This document shows positions 1 to 10,129 of a stretch of DNA of 64,000 nucleotides, piece after piece. Source of the stretch: Calocera cornea HHB12733 (lineage: Eukaryota > Basidiomycota > Dacrymycetes > Dacrymycetales > Dacrymycetaceae). The position numbers were made by a program, and so were the translations under genes. Below the pieces are notes generated by a model that had not been told where the DNA came from, searched no databases, and saw only the letters and a program-made list of their open reading frames with translations. Each line of letters begins with the position of its first letter. Position 1 is the first letter of the stretch. Where the stretch lies: NCBI GenBank assembly GCA_001632435.1, contig KV423941.1:58571-122570 (forward strand), written 5' to 3'.

Positions 1-1963
1 GACAGCCCAGTCAGAAAGGTTCTGCAGGGCGTAGAGCGCGCTGTACCGCGTGACGAGCGCGTCGGCGGCTGCGGACACGCCCTGGTAGTTGTAGATGTAG
101 TCGGCGTCGCCCGCGTAGAGCGTCACCCGCACGCCAGAGTCGATCACGCTCTCGAGGTACGGGGCCGAGTTGGTCACTGTCCCCAGTCTGTCAGTGAGGC
201 CACAGGAGGAGCACGGGAGGGGGCGGGGGAGAGCTCACTCCAGTCGCCGGTCTGGGCGAACCGGTCGTACACCGACATGCTGGTGTCGGTCCAGTTGATC
301 GAGGGCGGGACGCCTATAGCGGACAGCAGAGCCGGGTCGTGCATGAAGTTGGTGACATCGGGCGCGTAGGGATCGCCCTGCAGCCGGCGGATCTGCACAT
401 GCCGCATGCCATCAGCACCTCGTCCGGCACCGTGGATGATGATGAACAACGCACATCGTACTCGTCCCTCCCGCCCAGCAGCGGCGTCAGCACAAACTGG
501 TTGCAGACCTGCTGCGCCTGCGCGCACACGACGCCGTTCCCCGTGCCCAGGGCACCGCTCTGTGCCTGGGTAGCGTAGCACGACGCGAGGAGGTCCAGGC
601 AGCCCCCGGGCATGTACAGGCTGTAGGTGGCGTTGCTGAGGACGGTGCTGGAGGGGGCGAGGGTGAGGTTGTACGGGTTTGTGCTGGCGTAGGCCGGGTA
701 GGCCGGGTATTGCACGAGCGGGTTCTGCGAGAGGGGGAGGGAGAGTTAGGGGGGTGTAGGGCGGAGGGGGAGGTGAGGTGAGGTGAGGAGGGGGCACGTA
801 CAATCAGCCCATTCCCTATGCCGAGGGTGGTGAGGTTCAGCTTGATGCCCCCCATGACACCCGCGTCGATCGCCGTGTTCTGCTGCAGGATATGGCTGGG
901 CCGCACATCAGCTTCTCCCGCGCACCCGCGGCGAACGGGCTATGACTCACTAAGCCAACGCAGACCCGACATGCCCGCCGTACCCCTCGGTCCACACGCC
1001 CAAGCTGGCATTAACGAGCCGCGCAAACCGCTGGTCCTTCAGGAACACCTGCATGAGCTGCCACAGGTCCGCAGCAGCGGACACGGAGGAATTGGCGCGC
1101 TCGAGCCCGTAGGAGAAGCCGGTCCCGACGGGCTGGTCGATGATGAGCAGGTTGGAGGTGTTGGACCAGGAGTAGGGGTTGAGCGTCGTGTTCGTGCCGG
1201 CGGAGTCGAGCCGGCAGGGGCCGAGCTGGAAGAGGCTGGGCATGCTTGAGCTTCCCGGCTGTGCACGCACACTTCAGTCAGCACCCCGACTTAGGCATGG
1301 GAATAGCGAAAGGGAAGGACGCACCCCGCCATTGAACCACACCGCGAGCGGGGCATCCTCCTCCCCGCTGCGCGCCGCAAAGTACCACCAGAAGAGGCTC
1401 TGGTTGACGGCGATGTCCGCGTACCCGCTGGCCGAGAACACCCCGGGCGTCGTCTCGCACACACCGGGGTTGGACACGTACCGCAGTGCGCCGACGGTGA
1501 TGTTTGTGTTTGTGTCTGTGCTGTTGCTCGGGTCGGCGGCGAGGGTGAGGAGGTGCGGGGAGAGGGAGGCGGGGAGCGGCGCTGCCAGATTGAGGTTGAG
1601 GTTGAGGTTGAGCCCTGCCAGCAGGGAGGCGAGGGGCGTCCAGATGGTCGGCGCCTTAGGCACAGCAGCGAGGTCCAGCCCCAATCCGAGCCCGAGCCCC
1701 AGGCTGAGGGTGAGGTTCCCCAGCAGGCCCGCGAGGGGCGTCCACACCGTCGGGGACTTGGGCACGGCGGTGAGCTGGAGGTTGAGCCCTGCGAGGAGGG
1801 AGGCGAGGGGCGTCCAGACTGTGGGCGCGTGCGGGACGCGGGCGGTGATGCCGCCCAGGATGCCGTCGACGACGGGGGCGCGGGCGGCGGTGGGGAGGGA
1901 GGCGTGGAGGAGGAGGAGGAGGAGGGTGAGCAGCCGGCCTGGGCTGCGCAGGGCGGGGATCAT
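1..1963 (-). CDS. Serine carboxypeptidase-like protein (S10), catalytic Ser replaced by Gly; 3' end outside window
   Basis: Spliced model, high to low: 1963-1325, 1258-951, 895-802, 724-455, 392-239, 176-1; 547 codons in frame, C-terminus beyond the edge. A signal peptide-like start (LLTLLLLLLHASLPTAARA) is followed by three ~25-35 aa repeats and then the S10 domain. Visible S10 landmarks are WFNGG/PGSSS (oxyanion region, split by an intron), DQPVGTGFSYG, TLGIGNGL, the cysteine-rich insert and AGDADYIYNY with the catalytic Asp. The nucleophile motif normally ESYGG reads TEGYGGH, with codon GGG at 983-985, so the Ser is absent. The neighbour at 2478-4181 keeps Ser at the same site. The catalytic His would lie outside the window. 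Two introns (near NGLI/NPL and YD/IR) are absent from the paralogue. The family acts as secreted or vacuolar exopeptidases; here peptidase activity is doubtful and a pseudoenzyme is inferred. Confidence 0.88.
1580..1837 (-). repeat. Three in-frame repeats in the carboxypeptidase N-terminus
   Basis: Residues 43-128 contain three copies of a unit built on V-P-x-(A/S)-P-T-(V/I)-W-T-P-L-A-x-L-L-x-x-L. Each copy ends in an alternating Leu tail (GLGLGLGLDL in copy 2, NLNLNLNL in copy 3). The neighbouring paralogue has no such segment. Alternating polar-Leu tails suggest recent slippage or unequal exchange. Confidence 0.85.
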
Positions 1964-2477
1964 CTTGCTCCCTCTGCTTTTGGTGCGACTGCGACTGTTG
2001 CCCGTGCGTGTCCTGGGGCCGTTCCTGTTCCCGTTCTTGCGCAGCGCAGGAGGTGGGGACGTCCCTCTGCCTCGGGCAAGTGCAGCAAAGCTTCCATGTC
2101 TGGCCACACCGTCGTGGGGCTATAAGAGGGTGTCGGATGGGGCGTCCTGCCAGGGGAGGATCGACCGGACGAGGACAGGCAGCGGGCGGGGCGAGGGGCA
2201 GGGGGAGGGCAAGGGAGCAAGCTTTCGGCGCTAATTGCAGGGGGTCAGGGACACTGGCCAGGCTCGCTAATTGGTGGGTTGCCAAGGTCCACCCACAGCC
2301 AACGTCCAGGGCAATGACAAGCAGGGCACATTCCTGCATTCCAGCATTCCCAGGAACTCATCATTGCATTTCATTCCGTTCCGCACAGTGCTACAGTGTA
2401 CCTTGTTGCACCTTGCGCCCTATGTACATACATTCGCGTCCAGCACGCTGCAGCCAGGGCAGAGCTTGCTGACCAGG

Positions 2478-4181
2478 CTAGTACGTGCTCGTGATCGGCA
2501 GCCCCTTCATCGTCTGCGTGAAGAACACGAGCGCGGCCTGGCCCTCCGCCAGCGGGCCATTCCCGTACGCGGGCACCTCGTGCCCCGCGCCTGCGACCTG
2601 GACGAACGAGAACGTCCCCGCATTCTTGATCATGCCCGCCGGGCTGCCCGCGACTGTCCAGTCGGAAAAGTTCCTCGCCGCGTAGATGGAGGAGAACTTT
2701 GTGTTAAGGTTCGCCGCCACGGCCTCGAACCCCTTGTAGTTGCAGATGTAGTCCGCGTCCCCGTCGTACAGCGTCGTCCGGATCCCCGCGTTGATCACCG
2801 CCTCGAGGTAGGGCGCAGAGTTGGTCACTATGACAATCTCATCAGCCGCATTCCTCATGCCTTGCCACATACGTTGCCCATTGACAATGAACGTTATGGA
2901 AAGGAAAATGGTTACGCACTCCAGTCGCCCGTCGCTGCAAAATTATCGTACACCGCATAGCTCGTCTCGCTCCAGTTGACAAAGCTCGGCACGCCGATCC
3001 GGCTCGTCAGCGCCGGGCTCCGGAGCAGCGTCGTCAGGTCGGGCGGGTACGGGTCCGGGTTGACGACGCGCACGTCGTAGTCGTTGTAGTCCCCCACGAG
3101 CGGGCTGAGCACGTACCGGTTGCAGTACTGCTGCGCCGCCGCGCAGGCCGTGTAGTTCGGCGAGCCGGTCAGGAGCGACGAGTCGTAGCACGCTGAGATC
3201 TGGTCCAGGCACCCGCCGGGCTCGGACAGCCGGATCGACGCGTTGTTCGAGATGGACGCGTTGACAAGCGGGACGGTGTACGCGTTCGAGAGCGCGTAGG
3301 CGAGGTACTGCGGGTACTGCACGAGCGGGTTCGTGAGCCCGTTGCCGATGCCAAGCGTCTGGAAGTTGAGCTTGATGCCCGATAGCATGCCCGCTTCGAT
3401 CATCGCGTTCTGCTGGAGGATATGACTACGACCGTGTTAGTAGTCAACCTTTGCCCAGAACGAACTCGACGTACTAGGCAACTGCCGGCCCGTAATGGCC
3501 TCCATAGCTCTCGGTCCAGACCGCAAACTGGTTCCTCTGGAGATGCGCAAACTTCGGGTCGCTCAAGAACATCTGCAGGAGCGTCCACACACCCTCGGCC
3601 GCCTCGGCGGCCGTGCCGACGTTCGCGGTGCCGTAGGAGAAGCCGACGGTCGTAGGCTGGTCGATGAATAGCATGTTGCTGTACTCGTTCCACCCGTACG
3701 GGTTCAGCGTGTAGTTCAACCCGTCGGTCGTGACGCGGCACGGGCCGAGCTCTTGGAAGAGGCCGAGCATGCTCGAGCTCCCAGGCTGCATGCAGCCACG
3801 GAAAGGCTATCAGTGCGGTTATCGTAGTGTAGCGGGAGACGTAGGGCGCACCCCTCCGTTCATCCAGATCGACAACGGCGCGTTGTACGGGTCGTTCCTC
3901 GCCGCAAAGAACCAGAAGAACAAGCTCTGATTATACGCGATATCCGCGTACCCGCTCGCCTGGTACACCCCGGGCGTCGTCTCGCACACGCCCGAGTTCT
4001 CCACGTACCGGAGCGGGGAGCTGCCCGAGGCGTACTCCGTGCTGGGAGGGGCGAACGTGTACAATGGGCGGGTGAGCAGCTCGTCCCGCACATCGCCGAT
4101 CACGTTGTTGATGCGCGGGAACTGGGAGGCGAGTGCGCCCAGGGCGGGGAGGAGGGCCACAAGCGGGGCCAGTAGCTGCAT
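2478..4181 (-). CDS. Secreted serine carboxypeptidase (S10)
   Basis: Exons 4181-3852, 3785-3475, 3425-2920, 2827-2478 give a complete 498-aa protein. The N-terminus is hydrophobic (QLLAPLVALLPALGALAS), consistent with secretion. The full catalytic set is visible: Ser in WTESYGGHYG, Asp in YDGDADYICNY, His in GAGHEVPAYG. Other S10 signatures are WMNGG/PGSSS, GVCETTPGVYQASGYAD and TLGIGNGL. The reaction is release of C-terminal amino acids from peptides at acidic pH, extracellular or vacuolar. Three introns match positions in the upstream-window paralogue (NGG/PGSS, AY/HILQQN, DW/MTN), so the two genes are a tandem duplication. A TATA-like TATATAA lies about 55 nt upstream of the ATG. This copy looks functional. 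Confidence 0.93.
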
Positions 4182-4235
4182 CGTGTCTGCACTGCGGGCG
4201 GTCAACAGCGTTGATCGATCGCCAGAAGAGCAGCA

Positions 4236-4242
4236 TTATATA
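4236..4242 (-). promoter_or_regulatory. TATA box of the intact carboxypeptidase
   Basis: TATATAA on the minus strand, 55-61 nt upstream of the ATG at 4181. The position fits a core promoter with a short 5' UTR. Confidence 0.5.
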
Positions 4243-5138
4243 TCCCAGCGTGCGCTCTGGGATAACGTTTGCGAAGGCTGGGCCAAGATGCCAGGTGAAC
4301 AATACCAACAATGCGCACATCCCGGAGAGGCCGCATCGCAGGAAGCATCATAACACTTCCCCAACGCCCCAGAAGCATGAGACAGTGCATGAGCGCGCGC
4401 TTGATGCATTATCGCCATGTGAGTCTTGGGCGGTTGGGCTGGGAGGATCTATCAGCCTGCCAGGGGAAGGAAGTGTGCTGTCAAGCTGAAGAAGACAAGC
4501 TGACTAGGACGGCTTATCATCGACACGAGCGAGGTGGACATTGAATGCAGCCCGAATACGGAGATGCTGTCTCGAATGTTCTCTCCGGTGTCATTGTCGG
4601 CGAAGATAATTCCCGGACGATATCGGACACCACAGGCAGCAAGAATGGTAGCAATTGAAGAGGAGAAGACAGAGCTGTCCTGGTCGTGGAAGCAGAGGCT
4701 GCGAAGGAAGCCCGCGCGAGCCGCGCGACGCGGCCGGAATGCGAGAGGAAGAAGTCGGGAAGCGGCGCGGGGAGGCACGAGGTCGCTTCTAGTCCCCGGC
4801 TTGCGAAGCTGTTAACTCTCTGCCATGTGGCTCAGGTCCTATCGGCTCCACGGGTTGAAAGTAGACAATCGACAATGAAGCTCGTGGCCTGCAGAGAATC
4901 AGTAAGGGGAAGACGGTTGCCTGGAAGTTTGACTCGTCACGTGACCGCATATAGCTAGCCCCCTCAAAGGTCAACGAGGCAGGTAGAGTTCACAGCTTTC
5001 GCGAGATTCACGAGCGAGGGGCACAAATAAGTGTTGTGGCAGTAATAGTTGACTTTGATTGATTCTGGTATAGCACTACACTAGGCTAGAATACAGCGGG
5101 CATTACATCGACACCGGCAGACGGGGAAAGAAATCCGT
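4243..5138. other. Intergenic, no supported gene
   Basis: Between the carboxypeptidase promoter and the 3' end of the CsbD-like gene. Open frames here (for example minus 4452-4778) have no recognisable domain or splice-consistent extension. Confidence 0.5.
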
Positions 5139-5550
5139 TTACGAGTTGATGTTCTGCTTGGTCTCGCCCTTGCTTTCCTGGACGTTACCTGAGCGTATCG
5201 TTAGATCTCTATTAAGCACATATATGCAGCATTCAACATACCCGAAGCCTGCTGCGACTTGTCACCGGTGATGGCACCGACGATGGAGTCCTTCTTGCCC
5301 TCGAGGCGGTCGACACCACCCTCAACCCAGCCCTGGGCCTGGGCCGCGTTGTACTCGGCCTCGCCCTGGGCGTGCTCCTCCTTGCCGGACTGCTGCCACG
5401 AGGTGGCGCCGGTCAGGTTGCCAATGGTCTCGACGGCCGTGCCCTTGACGGAGTGGTACTGGCCGGCTGGAGTACGTGTCAGTGAGAGCTGCTCAGGCTC
5501 GGACAAGTAAGGGACGTACAGTTCTTGGAAGGCTCGTTGTAGTTGGACAT
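5139..5550 (-). CDS. CsbD-like stress-response protein
   Basis: Exons 5550-5520, 5466-5242, 5188-5139 encode 101 aa. The protein is small, highly hydrophilic and Lys/Glu/Gln-rich, with the CsbD-like pattern of paired G-(N/x)-x-x-G-K segments: [21 protein letters not shown], then [20 protein letters not shown], ending in [10 protein letters not shown]. Fungal members are annotated as CsbD-like or mismatched base pair/cruciform DNA-recognition (Hmp1-like) proteins; the cellular role is poorly defined and often stress-linked. A TATATAA and several AGGGG/CCCCT elements upstream support inducible expression. Donor sites GTACGT and GTATGT are canonical. Function in this organism is inferred from composition only. 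Confidence 0.82.
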
Positions 5551-5609
5551 GATGATAGTAGTTCGGGTTTGGTTTAAGTTGGTAGATTGGGTAGTTGATG
5601 GCGAGGAAG

Positions 5610-5701
5610 AGGGGACGAGAGCAGGTTCTTATATACGCCGTCGCGGTGCTCAGGGGAAGAGGCTGGAAGAATCCCGCGTGAAGACCCTTGGTGCGTCCCC
5701 T
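5610..5701 (-). promoter_or_regulatory. Promoter of the CsbD-like gene with TATA and STRE-like motifs
   Basis: TTATATA at 5629-5635 (TATATAA on the coding strand) is about 80 nt upstream of the ATG. Stress-element-like pentamers AGGGG occur at 5610-5614 and 5652-5656, and CCCCT at 5697-5701. Such elements bind Msn2/4-type zinc fingers in ascomycetes; relevance here is inferred. Confidence 0.4.
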
Positions 5702-6453
5702 ACGTCATAGCGTCATCCCTGGGTCATCGCTGCGCGAAATGGCCAATCATGGATCGGCGCCATGTGCGCAGCTTCTGGGCGCTCCAAGCCCTTCTGGATC
5801 GTGAGCCGAGGATGGATCCCGGAGCGCCCGGCTATTTGGCTGCGTCGACCCCACACGGGCGCGGTTACGTGGAAAGGCAGGCCGGATGCCGGCTGTATAC
5901 GTACGCCGACCTTGAGCCTCTCGCTAAGACAGGAAGTTTGGAGCCAAAGGCAAAGTGCGGAGTTGGTTGCGTCGAAGCCATGACAAGCTCATGATGTCAT
6001 TACATAGCCACTGGACCCTTTCTGGTCGTTCGACTGTCTTGATCGCGACTCCAAGGATATCCCCTCAAACGTGTGCGGTTTACCCCTGTGTTTCCTGACA
6101 GGTAGGGGATTACGGAGGTTGCAGAAGTGCATGGAATGTTCTGGGCTGTATGAATGTGTCTGTTTGAAGGAAGTGTCGTCTCTAACTCTGGGCTTTGGGG
6201 AACTTTCCATATATAGAGTAGTGGCAGTGCAGATGCGAGAGCACGTGAGCTACGCCTTGGTCTCACACGCGCCGCCTTCTGTGGTCCCTGCCCCCGGATT
6301 TCGCGGCGCTACGCAGTTCCGCAGCTCGCCAGCGCATCTCGTAGCGTGTCGCAACCCAACAACATTCTCATGTGACCGCCGGTAAACTTTCATTCCTGTT
6401 AAGCTTGTCTGGACAAGCGCTCAGCCTCCCCTACTTGATTTTCATACCGGATC
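5702..6453. other. Intergenic region between CsbD-like and first F-box gene
   Basis: Divergent promoter space. A TATATAGAG-like stretch near 6211-6219 is a possible core element of the downstream plus-strand gene. No coding segment could be supported. Confidence 0.45.
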
Positions 6454-8101
6454 ATGGCCGAATTGGAGCCGGTGATGCACCAGTTCTGGGGCATCGACGA
6501 GCTGGTCGCGCTGGTGCTCGGCTACCTCGAACGGCACGACCTGGCGCGTGTGGCGCGCACCAGCAAGCGCCTATTCTTGCTTTCCACCCCTTTAGTTTGG
6601 GCGAGACCGAGCTTCAAGGGCCTTGCGGGCCTGACTGTCGAGCCCAGCGCATATCGGCCTGCGCGGCTCTTTGCACAACTCGGCAGACTAGTTTGGGGGG
6701 ATACAGAAACAAAGGTTCGGCTTTTCCCCTTGGCTGTTCTGACCACACCTCATGAAGATGTTGCAGGCGAACTGGCTTGGGTCGAACGCGTCATCATTTG
6801 AGCGCTTATTATACTATGGGGCGTACGTGCGACGGCTGGATATCATCGAAGCCACCAATGGGCGGGCCGAAGATTTCCTCACCGTCGTCAGCATCATCCA
6901 CCAGTCTGACTCCGATCTGACAGACGTATTCCCCTCGCTGGTATACCTATACATCACCGCTGCTACGCCCGACTTCGTTGCCCAGACAGTACGATTCGCC
7001 TCCCCGAAACTGCAGTACCTCAGCCTGTCCCTGATCGTCCTCGGGCTGACGGACGATGAGCCCGGCTCGCGGTACTCAGACTTCCTCCCCTGGGTGCTCG
7101 ATCTCCCGCGACTCGACAACCTGCAGATGTATGGCCGGACGACGAGCGCGTCGGCCGAAGCGGACTTTCTCGAGCAGACCGCGACCCAGTTCCCTGGGTT
7201 GAAGATGCTTGACGCCCCGCTCATGCTCGTCGACGCGTCCTTCCTCGGCCCACTCGCGCGCATGAAAGGGCTGCAAGATCTCAATATGCAACTCGATTCG
7301 CTTCCTTCTGTCCCGCCAATTAGGTGCGATCTCCCCATGCTCAAACAGCTCAATGTGGTCTATACCCGCGTACACGACCTGCAGTGCCTGCTGGAGGCGA
7401 TCTCTGCGCCCGCCCTCACGGTGCTGCAGATCAAGTCGAACGCTATCCGGATCACGGGCACCGCGGCGGCGGGGAACACCCGAGCGTATCGCAATCTCTG
7501 CACGATAATCGCGCGTTCTTGGCCAGGACTGCAAGTCTTCACCCTGAGCGGATTCCCGGGCATCATCACCTTGCAGACCTCGCCAACGCCGTGGGTGTGG
7601 GACACCTTCTCTCCGCTCATGCAGTGTCACGACATGCGGACGTTCACGGTCCAGACACCTGTCAAGGTCGATGTGTCCGACCGTGACCTGTGCGATATGG
7701 CCAACACCTGGCCGCACCTGACGGATCTCGCCCTTGCCATCCCGGAAGGCAGCATTGTCGAGCAGCCGAAAGCCGGGATCAACGGCCTCATTTACCTCGC
7801 ACAGAAATGCAGGCAACTCGAGAACATTGGACTCTCGATAAACCTCGAATGTCCAGCGGACGAAGCACCATTATCACTTCTACCCAATGCAGCTGTCCTG
7901 CGAGTCGATGTGCACGACTGCCCGCCCGTGAATGCGATCCGGACGGCGGACATTCTGAAACAGCTGTTTCCGAGCTTGATACGATTCTGGTTCTGTACGC
8001 GGAAGATGGTGAGGAACAACGCGGAGCTGGACGAAGCAGATGAACGGAGAATGGAGTGTATGAAGGAGATCAAGGCGCGATTAGGGCTCGGAAATAGGTA
8101 G
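6454..8101 (+). CDS. F-box/LRR-like protein, paralogue 1
   Basis: Two exons, 6454-6714 and 6767-8101, give 531 aa. The intron (52 bp, donor GTTCGG, acceptor TTGCAG) is needed to join two frames and sits where paralogue 3 also has a 52-bp intron. The N-terminal ~50 aa read as a degenerate F-box (FWGIDELVALVLGYL, then a dLaRvArTsKrL-type helix and TPLVWA). The remainder is a string of leucine-rich segments (LQYLSLSLIVLGL, LQDLNMQLDSLPS, LTDLALAIPE) typical of substrate-binding domains in fungal SCF adaptors. It forms a tandem family with 8315-9934 and 12789-14451. Substrate unknown. Confidence 0.8.
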
Positions 8102-8314
8102 AATCGTATGGGGAAGCAGAAGCCCGGAACGGCGCGTCATTGTGAGACGATCGGGATGTCGGTGGCTGTGCATTCAGGAGGCTATCGGGGTCCCGTACCC
8201 GTACCTGATAACCTCCGTCTAGGCACCATGTTCCAGGCTTTGAACATACTTTGTGCGACGGGCACAACATTTTGATTGCTCCTTTCTCTCCATCGAGCAG
8301 CTCGAAGCTTGAGC

Positions 8315-9934
8315 ATGGCACGTCTACATAGGATCTGGTACATCGACGAGCTGGTGCTCACCATCTTCGAGCAATGTCCGCTATCAAGCGCAGCAGCTTT
8401 AGCCCGCACCTGTTGGCGTATGTATCGGATTGGCACCCCTCTCATCTGGGCTAGCCCGCCTCTCTCGGCCCTTATTTCCTTGGTCGAAGCAGATGATGAG
8501 CTGGAGCCTGTATCATCCAAGACGCGAATACGAAGGTCGAGGCGGCGCAGCAAGAACTCAGCAAGAGCGAAAGCGGTATTCCCACCTACAAGGCTGCAAT
8601 TTCTCGCACCGTGGATCACCGATTTGGTCCTGGTCGACACAATACGGGACGAAAACCTGGCTATTGAGACTCTGATGGAGGTGGTTACCCAATATCCGAC
8701 AGAGTCTCTATTCACTAGACTGCAAACCTTGGTCATAATCGCCCTTTCAGCAGACTTCCTCGATACCATAAGCAAGTTCACAAAGACAGATCTAGCATGG
8801 ATCAAGGTCTTCCTCAAGCCCCCGTTAGTCGACGACCAAGATGATCCCGAGTCGGGATACGAGTCGTTCCTCTCCCAACTCTGTGCTATGTCTCGATTAG
8901 ACTCCCTGACACTCTACGGCAGCGACACAACAGCAGAGGCTGAACGCCATTTCATCTCGGCCGTACTGCAACGCTTTCCGGAACTGGATACCTTCGATGC
9001 ATGGCGCATGCAAACAGATACCGAATTCTTTCGAACACTATCCAACGCATCTCAATTGGCGCATCTTCGAATACAACTGGGAGGCTTGCCCGATCGCACC
9101 GAGCTTGGGACGGTATCTCTACCCAATTTGGAGACCTTGATTGTGGAATATGGAAGCAACACGGATCTGCAAAATCTGCTCTCCTCCCTGGAGGCACCCC
9201 TGCTGTATCTCATACAGCTCGATTTCCACGATACGGTCGAGATTGTTGATTACGAGCTAAACGACACTACCGGTTTCACCAGCAAAGCGTACCAGCTAAT
9301 CGTGCAACGGATTGCGTCTTCCTGGTCGAAGACCCTTGAAGAGCTCACCATCTCACGCCTGGGCCCCATTCGAACACATGCCGCCACGCATCGGATGTGG
9401 GGGTTCGATACAATTCGTCCACTTCTCTCATGTCATCAAATGCGCAAATTTCAGATCCCGCCAGCCGTTCGAGTCCGTGTGAATGGTGCCGACCTCATCC
9501 AACTCGGGAAGAGTTGGCCCAGGATCCGGGAGCTCTCCCTCGCTGGGTTTGGCAGCCCGGTCGAACAAAACGCGTGGGTCGGTGTAGAGCCTTTCTTTAC
9601 GTTCCTCGGCGCATGTCGAGAGCTAGAGCTCCTGGAGCTGTCGGTGAGACTGGAGCGCGCGCCTGACATCGTCCCGGACATCGACAATCCACCAGAGGCC
9701 GTAGCACTGTGCTACGATAGCCCCTTACGCGAACTGTCGGTGCACGATTGTCCAGCTGTCGATGTTGATTATACGGCGAAGCTTCTGCGACGTCTGTTTC
9801 CTAAGCTGGAAAGGTTTCATTATGCCCGCAGAGGAGTAATGACTTGGACCGGGCACCGTCCATGGGACATTGATAGGGTCTTATGTATGCGGGAGTTGAC
9901 AGAGCGCTTGGGCGTCGAGTGGGATGGCGATTGA
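8315..9934 (+). CDS. F-box/LRR-like protein, paralogue 2
   Basis: Single-exon 539-aa frame. It starts MARLHRIWYIDELVLTIFEQ, an F-box-like segment with the conserved IDELV and TPLIWA signatures of paralogue 1, followed by Arg/Ser-rich linker (residues ~65-90) and LRR-like repeats (LRIQLGGLPDRTELGTVSLP, LETLIVEYGS, IRELSLAGFG). The last third carries the shared LSVHDCPAVD motif also seen as LRVDVHDCPPVN in paralogue 1 and LAFHDLPADR in paralogue 3. Lacks the intron present in the other two. Only 213 bp separate it from paralogue 1, consistent with local duplication. Likely an SCF ubiquitin ligase adaptor by family. Confidence 0.82.
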   Translation: MARLHRIWYIDELVLTIFEQCPLSSAAALARTCWRMYRIGTPLIWASPPLSALISLVEADDELEPVSSKTRIRRSRRRSKNSARAKAVFPPTRLQFLAPWITDLVLVDTIRDENLAIETLMEVVTQYPTESLFTRLQTLVIIALSADFLDTISKFTKTDLAWIKVFLKPPLVDDQDDPESGYESFLSQLCAMSRLDSLTLYGSDTTAEAERHFISAVLQRFPELDTFDAWRMQTDTEFFRTLSNASQLAHLRIQLGGLPDRTELGTVSLPNLETLIVEYGSNTDLQNLLSSLEAPLLYLIQLDFHDTVEIVDYELNDTTGFTSKAYQLIVQRIASSWSKTLEELTISRLGPIRTHAATHRMWGFDTIRPLLSCHQMRKFQIPPAVRVRVNGADLIQLGKSWPRIRELSLAGFGSPVEQNAWVGVEPFFTFLGACRELELLELSVRLERAPDIVPDIDNPPEAVALCYDSPLRELSVHDCPAVDVDYTAKLLRRLFPKLERFHYARRGVMTWTGHRPWDIDRVLCMRELTERLGVEWDGD

Positions 9935-10129
9935 CTTTGCGAAGAGAAGCTTAAGGACTTGCTGTTTTGATGAGATGCGGAGTGGGTGTATTTTGATCTG
10001 TATGTAGCATTGCAGCGCAATATACGTGTCACAACACTATACGTTATTTGTGGTATGAAGTCATCGAAGGGATACAACGGATATTGATTGAGCATACTGA
10101 GATGAAAAGATGTAGCTGAGGATCTGCCT

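Noticed and set aside
1179..2234. 351-codon plus-strand frame
   Set aside because: Antisense to the carboxypeptidase N-terminal exon and its promoter; repetitive Arg-rich translation.
4452..4778. Minus-strand 108-codon frame between carboxypeptidase and CsbD-like genes
   Set aside because: No domain, no upstream promoter signal, composition unlike neighbouring proteins.
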